NCBI RefSeq assembly: GCF_016907835.1
Contig: NZ_JAFBCT010000001.1
Coordinates: 3,596,001 to 3,660,000 of the forward strand
Length of the DNA: 64,000 bases
From: Agromyces cerinus
Lineage (GTDB): Bacteria > Actinomycetota > Actinomycetes > Actinomycetales > Microbacteriaceae
Reading direction: 5' to 3'
This document shows, piece by piece, positions 1 to 7,441 of the stretch. The notes beneath the pieces are model-generated. The model did not search any database. It had not been told where the DNA came from and was given only the letters and a program-made list of their open reading frames with translations. The translations under genes were made by a program, and so were the position numbers. Numbering within the stretch: position 1 is the stretch's first letter; each line of letters starts with the position of its first letter.

Positions 1-627
1 GCCAACTCCTTCGTGGCAACGGAGGCGGGCACGGTGTGGGGCCTCGACCACCTGCCCGTCGTCGATCCCGATGCGAACGGCGCCGGACGCCACTTCGTCG
101 CCCGACATGCGCAACGGAGCCGCTCGGGCAGCGAGGCGATCGACCGCGTCCGGTCCGTGCCGTGCGCCGGCGGCTTCTCGTTCAACATCGGCGACCGCGG
201 GACCGGCCGGGCCGTCATGATCGAGAACGCCGCGGGCGTCGTCGTGACGACGGATGCCTCGGCCGACGCCCCCTGTCTCTGGCACACGAACCACCTGCGG
301 TTCGTCGGCGAGCCGGGGCCGGGCATGCAGCCGGCGGCGGGAGACGAGTCGCTCGTCGAGAGCCGCACCCGTGGCGAACGCCTGAGCGGGCACCTCGACG
401 AACGGCGGGCCGGCCGGCAGGGCGCCGTGCTCGACGCGGAGTCGGTGTTCGCGGCGCTCCGGTCCGACGGCGTGCTGAACCGCTCGACCGGCCTCTGGAC
501 CTTCACGACGACCGTGGCCGATCTCGCGAACGACCGCATCATCGTGCAGGGGCGCGGCGAGCCGACGACCTTGGAGCTCGGTGCCTTCGCGGCCGGACGC
601 GTGCTCGAGACCGAGGCACGGGCATGA
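1..627 (+). CDS. C45-family autoproteolytic acyltransferase/amidohydrolase, C-terminal part
   Basis: The frame is open from the first base of the window, so the N-terminus, including the autoprocessing cysteine, lies upstream. The remaining 209 codons show the GFSFNIGD, AVMIENAAG and HTNHL blocks found in the C-terminal half of penicillin acyl-CoA:6-APA acyltransferase-like Ntn hydrolases (peptidase family C45). Such enzymes transfer or hydrolyse acyl groups on amino acids or peptides; substrate cannot be told from sequence. It overlaps the next gene by 4 nt (ATGA), so the two are co-translated, and the context is a peptide and N-acyl-amino-acid cluster. The family call is fairly firm; the role in the cluster is inferred. 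Confidence 0.75.
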   Translation, partial: ANSFVATEAGTVWGLDHLPVVDPDANGAGRHFVARHAQRSRSGSEAIDRVRSVPCAGGFSFNIGDRGTGRAVMIENAAGVVVTTDASADAPCLWHTNHLRFVGEPGPGMQPAAGDESLVESRTRGERLSGHLDERRAGRQGAVLDAESVFAALRSDGVLNRSTGLWTFTTTVADLANDRIIVQGRGEPTTLELGAFAAGRVLETEARA

Positions 628-1451
628 CGCAGAGCGGAACGGGGGAGCGCATGGAGTTCGCGACGGGATCGGGCATCACCTGGTCGGCCAAGGCGGTCGA
701 CCTCGACTCGGGCCAGGTGCTCTTCGAGCAGGGCGAGCACCTCGCCCTCGACACGGCGAGCATCGGCAAGGTGTTCCTGCTGCACGCGCTGCTCGAACTC
801 GAGCAGCGCGGCGAGCTGCGACTCGACGAGCCGGTGACCCGCCGCCCGAGCGAGTGGATGGACAACTCGGGGCTCTGGTACCTGTTGCAGGCCGACACGC
901 TCAGCATCTACGACCTCTGCGCGCTCATCGGCGCGGTGAGCGACAACGCGGCCACGAACACGATGTGCCGCCGGGTCGGCCTCGACGCGGTGCACGCGTC
1001 GACCGCGGCCCTCGGCTACACCGACTCCTCGCTCGACGACATCGTGCGCTGGCCGATCCCGACGGGCTTTCCTCCGAACCTCTCGACGGGCAGCGCCCGG
1101 GAGCTCACCGACTTCGTCGCTCGGGTCGCGAAGAACGAGGTGCTGACCGAGGCCGGGTGCGACACCCTGCGCCGATGGCTCGGCGCGGGCATGGACTGCT
1201 CGATGGTGGCGTCTGCGTGGGGCCTCGACCCGCTCGCGCACTACTTCTACGACCGGGACATCTGGATGTGGAACAAGACCGGCACGACGAGCCGCGTGCG
1301 CGGCGACGTCGGCGTGGCGATGTCGCCGAAGCGTCGAGTGGCGTACTCGGTGCTCGCGAACTGGGAGCGGGGCTCCGATCATCGCGACGAGGCGCTCGCG
1401 ACGATGCGCGAGGCCGGCGACGTCATCCGCGACCATCTCCTGCACGGCTGA
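624..1451 (+). CDS. Class A beta-lactamase-like serine hydrolase
   Basis: A 275-residue penicillin-binding-protein/class A beta-lactamase fold. The SIGK tetrad (Ser46, Lys49), SDN (residues 106-108) and KTG (218-220) are all present and correctly spaced. I cannot find the omega-loop glutamate (ExxLN) that deacylates true class A beta-lactamases, so a peptidase, amidase or esterase role is likelier than antibiotic resistance. No signal peptide is visible, which points to a cytoplasmic enzyme. The ATG at 624 overlaps the preceding stop; an alternative ATG at 651 follows a GGGGGAG stretch and would drop nine residues. It belongs to the three-gene run ending in the C39-like peptidase. Confidence 0.8.
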   Translation: MTQSGTGERMEFATGSGITWSAKAVDLDSGQVLFEQGEHLALDTASIGKVFLLHALLELEQRGELRLDEPVTRRPSEWMDNSGLWYLLQADTLSIYDLCALIGAVSDNAATNTMCRRVGLDAVHASTAALGYTDSSLDDIVRWPIPTGFPPNLSTGSARELTDFVARVAKNEVLTEAGCDTLRRWLGAGMDCSMVASAWGLDPLAHYFYDRDIWMWNKTGTTSRVRGDVGVAMSPKRRVAYSVLANWERGSDHRDEALATMREAGDVIRDHLLHG

Positions 1452-1464
1452 GACGGGGAATCTC

Positions 1465-2658
1465 ATGGCACGGCACGTGCAGTTCAGCGCGGTGCGCGGG
1501 GCGACCGGGTTCTCCCGGGGAACCCACGCGGGCACCGTCGTCGACGACGCGGAACGCCTGAGGCCGACGCGTGCTGATGAAGCCGACTCGTCGGTGTCGG
1601 TGTCGGTGTCGACGTCGCCGAGCCGGTGGAGCTCCGATGCCGTCGAGGTGCCGTTCCCGTCGACCGAGGCGATCCTGTCGTGGCACGCGATCACCCCGCC
1701 GGGCACGTGGATCGAACTCGAGCTCAGCGCCCGGAACGCCGGAGGGTGGACCGACTGGTTCGTGCTCGCGCGGTGGACGGAGCGCGACGATGCAGCGCGG
1801 GGCATCCGGCGCACGACGGTGTCCGGGCAGCGAGGCGCCGATGCATCCGTGCACGCCGACACCTTCGTCGCCGCCGAGGGCCGGGCGTTCACGGCGTACC
1901 GGCTTCGCGTGACCTTCGCCCGCGGTGACGACGTCGAAGCCGATGCCTCGCTCGTGATGGTGGGGGCGATGGTCTCGGCGATCGACGACTCGACGCCCGA
2001 GCCCGAGCACGACGGCGCCGACCGGGGCGGCGCCCGCGGCATCGCGCTCGACGTGCCGCGGTTCTCGCAGCAGCTGCACCGCGGGGCGCAGGTCGAGCTC
2101 GGCGGGGGCGGCGAGGCCTGGTGCTCGCCGACCTCGACCGCCATGGTGCTCGGCTTCTGGGACCGGCTGCCCTCGGGCGAGGCCCTGGTCGGCATCGAGG
2201 CGCCGAACGGCGACCCCGAGGTCGTCTGGGCTGCCGCCGGATGCTACGACCACGACTACGCCGGCACGGGCAATTGGTCGTTCAACGCCGCGTTCGCCGC
2301 ACGGAACGGGATCGAGTCGTTCGTCACCCGGTTGCGCTCGCTCGACGAGGCCGAACGGTTCATCGCCGCAGGCATCCCGCTCGTCGCCTCGGTCGGGTTC
2401 ACTCGCGACGAGCTCCCCGAGGCGGGTTACGTCACCGAGGGGCACCTGCTCGTCATCGCGGGGTTCACGGTCGACGGCGACGTCGTCGTGAACGACCCTG
2501 CGGCGCCTGAGAAGGCGGCTGTTCGCCGGAGCTATCCGCGCGGGGCGTTCGAACGCGCCTGGGTGCGGAGCACCGGCGGCAGCGGCGGCGTGGTCTACGT
2601 GATGCGCCCCGCCGACGTGCCGTTGCCGGCCGCGCCCGGTGAGGAACGCAGCTGGTGA
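1465..2658 (+). CDS. C39-family peptidase-like protein
   Basis: A 397-residue protein whose C-terminal half (about 195-375) matches the Peptidase_C39_2 papain-like fold: Cys220 in EAWCSPTS, His327 in TEGHLL and the Asn343-Asp344 pair in VVNDP make a plausible catalytic set. The N-terminal 170 residues resemble a beta-rich accessory domain rich in Trp and Thr. There is no signal peptide, so the protein is probably intracellular. It starts 13 nt after the serine hydrolase and its stop lies 7 nt from that of the convergent M20 gene. Substrate unknown; peptide processing is inferred from family and neighbours. Confidence 0.75.
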   Translation: MARHVQFSAVRGATGFSRGTHAGTVVDDAERLRPTRADEADSSVSVSVSTSPSRWSSDAVEVPFPSTEAILSWHAITPPGTWIELELSARNAGGWTDWFVLARWTERDDAARGIRRTTVSGQRGADASVHADTFVAAEGRAFTAYRLRVTFARGDDVEADASLVMVGAMVSAIDDSTPEPEHDGADRGGARGIALDVPRFSQQLHRGAQVELGGGGEAWCSPTSTAMVLGFWDRLPSGEALVGIEAPNGDPEVVWAAAGCYDHDYAGTGNWSFNAAFAARNGIESFVTRLRSLDEAERFIAAGIPLVASVGFTRDELPEAGYVTEGHLLVIAGFTVDGDVVVNDPAAPEKAAVRRSYPRGAFERAWVRSTGGSGGVVYVMRPADVPLPAAPGEERSW

Positions 2659-2665
2659 GCGGGAC

Positions 2666-3802
2666 TCAGCGGGCGAGCACCGCCGTGAGCAGCTCGATGC
2701 GCTCCCGCAGCGACGACAGCAGCAGATGCTCGGTCACCGCGTGCGCGCCGCCGCCGCGCGGGCCGAATCCGTCGATCGTCGCGACACCGAGCGAGCCGAC
2801 GAGGTTCGTGTCGCCGGCTCCGGCGGCGGGCCGGCCGCTCGCCGACTGCCCGAGAGCGGATGCCGCGCGCCTCACCTCCTCGAGCAGTGCCTCGTCGCCT
2901 GCGCCCGCCTGCCATGCCGGGCGGCTCGTCAGCACGACCGCGCGCACGACCGCGCCCGAACGGATCGGGTCGAGCCGAGCGAGCGCGTCGAGCACGTGGC
3001 GCTCCGATTCGCCGTCGACGAAGCGGAGCCCGATCTCGGCGGAGGCCGCGTCGGGCACGACGTTCGCCCTCGCGCCTCCGCTGATCGTGCCCACGTTGCA
3101 GAGCACCGGGTTGGTCGCGGAGGCCTCGGCGACGATCTCGCGTACGACGAGCAACTGGTCGACGAGTTCGTCGATGGCCGAGACGCCGATCTCGGGGTCG
3201 AGCGCCGCGTGCGCCGCCCTGCCCTCGACCTCGAGCCGCAGCCGCGTGCTGCCCGCGCGCCCGACCTTGAATGCGCCGTCGGGGTGCGGCGACTCGAAGC
3301 CGATGACGCCGGCAACGCCGTCGAGCGCCGTGCGCACCAGCTCCTGCGAGGTGGGCGAGCCGACCTCCTCGTCGCAGTTGACGAGGATCCGCACCGTGCG
3401 CCTCGGGCGATCCCGCAGGATCTCGAGCGCCGTGAGCATGATCACGAGCCCGCTCTTCATGTCGAAGACGCCCGGGCCGCGCACGACGTCGCCGTCGACC
3501 GACCACGGCACGTCGCCGGTCAGTGCGCCGTGGTCCCACACCGTGTCGGAGTGGCCGAGCAGCAGGAGCGGCGGCTCGTCGCTCGTGCCGGCGACCTCGA
3601 TGACGAGGTGCGTGCCCGCCTCCGTGACGAGGGCTCGCACCTCGCTCGCGAGCGGCTCGAACCACTCCGTGAGCAACCGGGCGATGCGTGCGCTCGCCGC
3701 CGCGTCGAACGAGGGGGTCTCGATGCGGACGAGCTGCTCCAGGCGCTCGAGCACCGTGTGCCACGCGGCATCCACCGCTGCCCCGACCTCTGCTGGCGTC
3801 AT
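2666..3802 (-). CDS. M20-family metallohydrolase, candidate N-acyl-L-amino acid hydrolase
   Basis: A 378-residue co-catalytic zinc hydrolase of the M20 (glutamate carboxypeptidase/acylase) family. Metal and catalytic residues are visible: His84 and Asp86 in GHSDTVW, Asp114 in FDMKSG, Glu145-Glu146 in NCDEEVG, and a late GGGAHAV histidine; GRAAHAA marks the dimerisation domain. The reading frame could begin 34 codons earlier, but ATG 3802 has an AAGGAG ribosome site 4 nt upstream and leaves the palindrome at 3820-3832 free. It is divergent from the GNAT/racemase operon. In the Geobacillus D-to-L amino acid pathway the M20 member desuccinylates N-succinyl-L-amino acids; carboxypeptidase activity is the alternative. 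Confidence 0.85.
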   Translation of the reverse strand: MTPAEVGAAVDAAWHTVLERLEQLVRIETPSFDAAASARIARLLTEWFEPLASEVRALVTEAGTHLVIEVAGTSDEPPLLLLGHSDTVWDHGALTGDVPWSVDGDVVRGPGVFDMKSGLVIMLTALEILRDRPRRTVRILVNCDEEVGSPTSQELVRTALDGVAGVIGFESPHPDGAFKVGRAGSTRLRLEVEGRAAHAALDPEIGVSAIDELVDQLLVVREIVAEASATNPVLCNVGTISGGARANVVPDAASAEIGLRFVDGESERHVLDALARLDPIRSGAVVRAVVLTSRPAWQAGAGDEALLEEVRRAASALGQSASGRPAAGAGDTNLVGSLGVATIDGFGPRGGGAHAVTEHLLLSSLRERIELLTAVLAR

Positions 3803-3819
3803 GTCGCTCCTTGTCGAAG

Positions 3820-3832
3820 ATATGAAGCATAT
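3820..3832. promoter_or_regulatory. Palindromic operator candidate O1 upstream of the M20 gene
   Basis: ATATGAAGCATAT is a perfect inverted repeat (ATATG and CATAT around a 3-nt centre) located 18 nt upstream of the M20 start codon. Its core matches the second palindrome at 3907-3919 in 10 of 13 positions. No regulator gene lies adjacent, so the binding protein is unknown. Confidence 0.55.
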
Positions 3833-3892
3833 GGTAGCAACACCGTCGAGCCATGGTCGAAGAATTCCGGGCGAAACGCGTGGTGATTTCGC

Positions 3893-3922
3893 TGGACGTG
3901 TCAATTATATGATTCGTATAAT
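3893..3922 (+). promoter_or_regulatory. Promoter of the GNAT/racemase operon with overlapping operator O2
   Basis: A consensus -10 box TATAAT (3917-3922) lies 18 nt after a weak -35-like TGGACG (3893-3898). The -10 is buried in a near-perfect 19-bp palindrome, 3904-3922, with ATTATA/TATAAT arms and the core ATATGATTCGTAT. A protein bound there would block RNA polymerase. The -10 ends 7 nt before GTG 3930, the spacing typical of actinobacterial leaderless transcripts. Confidence 0.65.
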
Positions 3923-3929
3923 GAACAGC

Positions 3930-4700
3930 GTGACCGAGGCGCAGGCGCGAGACCGTGGGATGGGCGAGCCGCTCACCACCCATGAGCTCTCGAAGTACGA
4001 AGACTTCCAGCAGGCGAGTGCGCTGTACCGACGCGTCTTCGGCTACTCCTCGGAGGAGCTCGCGCTGAACAGCAACCTGCTGAGCGCGCTCGTGCGGAAC
4101 GGCGGGTCGGCGATCGGCGTACGGTCGGCAGACGGCGAGCTCATCGGCTTCGCATACGGATTCCTCGGGTCCGACGAGTCGGGCGTCTTCCACTACTCGC
4201 AGGCCGCGGTGGTCGAGCAGCACGCGCAGGGCCGCGGCGTCGGACGGCTGCTCAAGCTGCGCCAGCGAGAGGTCGTGCTCGCCTCGGGGGTCTCGACGAT
4301 GCGCTGGGCGTTCGACCCCGCCCTCGGGCGCAACGCCCACTTCAACTTCGACACCCTCGGGGCGCACAGCGCCGCATTCGTGCGCGACTACTACGGGCGC
4401 CCCGGCACCGATCGGCTGCTCGTCGACTGGCCGTTGGCGGCAGGTGCCGACCCCTACGCCGAGGCTCGCGCCGAGCGACCCCCTGCCTCACTCGCGGGTG
4501 CGGAGCCGGGTGCGGCGATCGCCCAAGGGGCCGGCCGATGGGTGGTCGTCCCGACCGGTGAAGCGGGCACGGCCCGGCTGCACGACACGATGCAGCACCT
4601 GCACGAGCAGGGCTTCGTACTCGTGAGCTGTCAGCGCATCGATTCGGGTGCCTCGGCCTACCTCGCCGTGCCGGCGACAGCAGGCGGGCGGCACCGATGA
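3930..4700 (+). CDS. GNAT acyltransferase of the COG3375 type, candidate D-amino acid N-succinyltransferase
   Basis: A 256-residue GNAT protein. The acyl-CoA loop is HAQGRGVGRLLK, followed by the blocks WAFDPALGRNAHFNF, DYYG and TDRLLVDW that mark COG3375, the subfamily encoded beside N-succinylamino-acid racemase in Geobacillus, where it succinylates D-amino acids using succinyl-CoA. Start choice: two earlier in-frame ATGs (3909, 3921) fall inside the -10/operator, so GTG 3930 as a leaderless start is preferred; ATG 3960 is possible. It overlaps the SIS gene by ATGA. The subfamily is well supported; the acyl donor and amino acid are inferred. Confidence 0.8.
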   Translation: MTEAQARDRGMGEPLTTHELSKYEDFQQASALYRRVFGYSSEELALNSNLLSALVRNGGSAIGVRSADGELIGFAYGFLGSDESGVFHYSQAAVVEQHAQGRGVGRLLKLRQREVVLASGVSTMRWAFDPALGRNAHFNFDTLGAHSAAFVRDYYGRPGTDRLLVDWPLAAGADPYAEARAERPPASLAGAEPGAAIAQGAGRWVVVPTGEAGTARLHDTMQHLHEQGFVLVSCQRIDSGASAYLAVPATAGGRHR

Positions 4701-5410
4701 CGATGCAGGCACGCAGCGACGAGCAGCTCGAGCACGATCAGCTCGAGCACGAACTCAACCGCACCCTGAGCTCGCCCGAGGCCCGGTTCGGCATGCGCAT
4801 GCGCAAGAACCTCTCGGCCGAGGGGCTCCAGGACCGCGTGATGGAGACCGAGGCGGCTTCGCTCGAGAGCACCTTCGCACACCTCCGCGCGAGCGCGGCC
4901 GTGCCGCAGGCGGCCGCGATCATCCTCGGTTCACGCCGCAAGTTCATCGCGGGCGAGGGCAAGTCGGCGGCATACGCCGCGCTCCTGAACGCCGACCTCG
5001 CCGCGACGGTGCCGAACGTCTACCTGATCGACGGGCATGCGCTGAACCCGCTCGACGTGCTGAGCGACGTGCGCTCGACCGACGTGCTCATCCTCTTCTC
5101 GCTGCGCCGCTACCGTCGCGAGACGGTCACGCTCGGCCGGCTCTTCAGCGAGGCGGGCGGCCAACTCGTCGTCTTCACCGACAGCGAGGAGGCGCCGCTC
5201 GCGCCGTTCGCGACCTCGCTCATCGTGCTGCAGACCGGATCCGCGTCGTATGCCGACTCGCCGACCTCGGTCGCCGCCGTCTGCCACCTGCTCAGCACGC
5301 TCACGACCGCGAGCGCGAAGGGCGCCCGTCGACGGCTGGCGACGCGCGACGAGCTGAACCACGAGATGAACCTGTACTTCGACCACCGCAACGACGAGGA
5401 CGCACCATGA
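4697..5410 (+). CDS. SIS-domain protein, RpiR-like but without the DNA-binding domain
   Basis: A 237-residue protein. From about residue 68 it has a sugar-isomerase (SIS) fold like the effector domain of MurR/RpiR regulators: AAAIILGSRRKF, a STDVLILFSLRRYRRET phosphosugar-loop-like stretch and LVVFTDSEEAPLA. The N-terminal 65 residues are charged and helical (repeated EHDQLEHE) and do not show the HTH_6 motif of RpiR proteins. It may therefore be a sensor or enzyme rather than a DNA-binding repressor. ATGA overlaps join it to genes on both sides, so it should be made in step with the acyltransferase and racemase fusion. Confidence 0.7.
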   Translation: MTMQARSDEQLEHDQLEHELNRTLSSPEARFGMRMRKNLSAEGLQDRVMETEAASLESTFAHLRASAAVPQAAAIILGSRRKFIAGEGKSAAYAALLNADLAATVPNVYLIDGHALNPLDVLSDVRSTDVLILFSLRRYRRETVTLGRLFSEAGGQLVVFTDSEEAPLAPFATSLIVLQTGSASYADSPTSVAAVCHLLSTLTTASAKGARRRLATRDELNHEMNLYFDHRNDEDAP

Positions 5411-7431
5411 GGGTCACCCGCATCGAACTCTTCCAGGTGAGCCTGCCCCTCGTGCACGGCTTCCAGACGAGTTCGCACCGCAAGACCGGCCTCGAGCACA
5501 TCCTCGTGCGATTCACCGACGACACCGGTGCCACCGGATGGGGCGAGATCGCCTCGCCGAGCGACCCGTACTTCACGGCCGAGAACACCGAGACGGCCTG
5601 GTCGATCGCGACCAGCTATCTCGTGCCGCTCGTGATCGATACCGAGTGGCAGCACCCGAGCGAGGTCGACGCGCTCTGGCGGAAGATCCGCGGCCACGAG
5701 TTCACGAAGGCGGGCTTCGCCGGGGCGGCGTGGGACCTCTGGTCGATGTCGCGCGGCGTCCCGCTGGCCGAGGCGCTCGGCGGCACCCGCACCGAGGTCG
5801 CCGCCGGTGTCTCGCTCGGCATCGAACCGACCATCGACGAACTGCTCGCGCAGGTGGCGGCGCAGCTCGACGCCGGTTACGGGCGGGTGAAGCTGAAGAT
5901 CGCCCCGGGCTGGGACCTCGCCCCCGTGCGCGAGGTGCGCCGAGCGTTCCCCGACCTCCTGATGCACGTCGATGCGAACGGTGCCTACTCGAGCGACGAC
6001 GACACCATCGAGCGACTGGCCGGGTTCGACGCCGAGGCGCTCAGCATGATCGAGCAGCCCTTCGCGCCCGGCGACTTCGTCGGCCATGCGCGCCTCCAGG
6101 AGCGCATCGAGACGCCCGTCTGCCTCGACGAGTCCGTCGTGCGGCTCGACGACCTGCGCACCATGATCGCGCTCGGTTCGGGCCGAGTGCTGAACATCAA
6201 GGTCTCCCGCATGGGCGGACTGACGGTCGCCAAGGCCGCGCACGACCTCGCCGGTGGCGCGGGCATCCCGGTGTGGTGCGGCGGCATGCACGAGTTCGGA
6301 ATCGGGCGAGCCGCGAACCTCGCCCTCTCCTCCCTCGAGCACTTCAGCTACCCCTCGGATGTCTCGGGGTCCGACAAGTACTACGCACGCGACGTGATCG
6401 TGCCGGCCGTGACCGCGCGCGACGGCATCGTGAAGGTGCCGACGGGGCCCGGCATCGGCTTCGAGGTCGACCTGGCCTGGATCGAGCAGAACCTCGAGCG
6501 CCGCTTCGACTCCGATGAGCGCGCCTCGCCGAACGACACGCGAGCCGGGGCATCCGCTGCCGTGCTGTTCATGGTCGACGACGCGGCCGAGGGCGGCCCG
6601 GTCGTGGGGACTCCGTTCCACCGCGCCGACGTCGACGCGCCGCAGCTCGACGTGCGCGACCTCAGCGCGACGCGCGGCGACGGCGTCTTCGAGACGCTCG
6701 GCGTGCACCGCGGCCGTCCGCAGGCGATCGAGGACCACTTGCAGCGCTTCGCCCGCTCCGCGGCGATGCTCGACCTGCCCGCGCCGAAGCTCGACGTGTG
6801 GCGCGACGCCATCCACGCCGCGATCGCAGCGCACGACAGCCCCGCCGACGGCTTCGTCAAGTTCGTGATGACGCGCGGAGTCGAGGGCGCCGGCGTGCCG
6901 GTGGGCTGGGTCTACCTCGCCGACGCCGCCGACTTCACCGTGCCGCGCGAACAGGGCGTCGCCGTCGTCACGCTCGACCGCGGGTACCGCCGCGACGTCG
7001 CGCGCACCTCGCCGTGGCTGCTGCAGGGAGCGAAGTCGCTGTCGTACGCGGTGAACAAGTCGGTGCTGCGCGAAGCGGCGCGGCGCGGCGCGGCCGATGT
7101 CATCTTCACGAGCAGCGACGGCTTCGTGCTCGAAGGACCCTCGTCGACGGTGCTGCTGCGGTTCGGCGATCGGTTCGTCTCCCCGCCGAGTGACGACGGC
7201 ATCCTGGCGGGCACCACCCTCGCGAGCGCGATCGAACTGCTCGCCGAGCTCGGCCACGAGACGCACCGCGAGCCCGTGCGCGTCGAGCAGCTCGCTTCGG
7301 CCGACGACATCTGGCTGCTCTCGAGCACGCGCTCGGCCGTCGCGGTCGCAGAGCTCGACGGCGTGCAGCGCACCTTCGACGCCGAGCTGACGGCCCGGCT
7401 CCAGACCCACCTGATCTCCCGAGAGCACTGA
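5407..7431 (+). CDS. N-acylamino acid racemase/OSBS-like enzyme fused to class IV aminotransferase
   Basis: One uninterrupted frame encodes 674 residues with two enzymes. Residues 1-365 are an enolase-superfamily racemase of the OSBS/N-succinylamino-acid racemase branch: Lys162 and Lys164 (VKLK), Asp189 (HVDANG), Glu216 (IEQPF), Asp241 (CLDES), Lys265 (NIKVS) and the GGMHEFGIGRAANLALSS block. Residues about 405-674 are a class IV PLP enzyme resembling D-amino acid aminotransferase or aminodeoxychorismate lyase: TRGDGVFET, PLP Lys543 in GAKSLSYAVN, Glu576 in VLEGPSS. Residues 366-404 form an Asp/Ala-rich linker. Menaquinone synthesis is an alternative for the first domain, but no other men gene is near; neighbours favour N-acyl-amino-acid racemisation. 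Confidence 0.85.
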   Translation: MRVTRIELFQVSLPLVHGFQTSSHRKTGLEHILVRFTDDTGATGWGEIASPSDPYFTAENTETAWSIATSYLVPLVIDTEWQHPSEVDALWRKIRGHEFTKAGFAGAAWDLWSMSRGVPLAEALGGTRTEVAAGVSLGIEPTIDELLAQVAAQLDAGYGRVKLKIAPGWDLAPVREVRRAFPDLLMHVDANGAYSSDDDTIERLAGFDAEALSMIEQPFAPGDFVGHARLQERIETPVCLDESVVRLDDLRTMIALGSGRVLNIKVSRMGGLTVAKAAHDLAGGAGIPVWCGGMHEFGIGRAANLALSSLEHFSYPSDVSGSDKYYARDVIVPAVTARDGIVKVPTGPGIGFEVDLAWIEQNLERRFDSDERASPNDTRAGASAAVLFMVDDAAEGGPVVGTPFHRADVDAPQLDVRDLSATRGDGVFETLGVHRGRPQAIEDHLQRFARSAAMLDLPAPKLDVWRDAIHAAIAAHDSPADGFVKFVMTRGVEGAGVPVGWVYLADAADFTVPREQGVAVVTLDRGYRRDVARTSPWLLQGAKSLSYAVNKSVLREAARRGAADVIFTSSDGFVLEGPSSTVLLRFGDRFVSPPSDDGILAGTTLASAIELLAELGHETHREPVRVEQLASADDIWLLSSTRSAVAVAELDGVQRTFDAELTARLQTHLISREH

Positions 7432-7441
7432 GGACGGCGAC

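Noticed and set aside
13..627. GTG at 13 as the start of a complete gene
   Set aside because: The frame is open to base 1 with residues that continue the family pattern (ANSFV), so it is an edge-truncated gene.
5407..6500. Racemase domain as menC of menaquinone synthesis
   Set aside because: No other men gene in the window, and GNAT, M20 and dipeptidase neighbours point to N-acyl-amino acids; not excluded biochemically.
6514..6517. ATGA in the linker that could mark a gene junction like the others in this operon
   Set aside because: The ATG is in a different frame from the aminotransferase domain, and the fused frame is continuous, so it does not separate two genes as the sequence stands.
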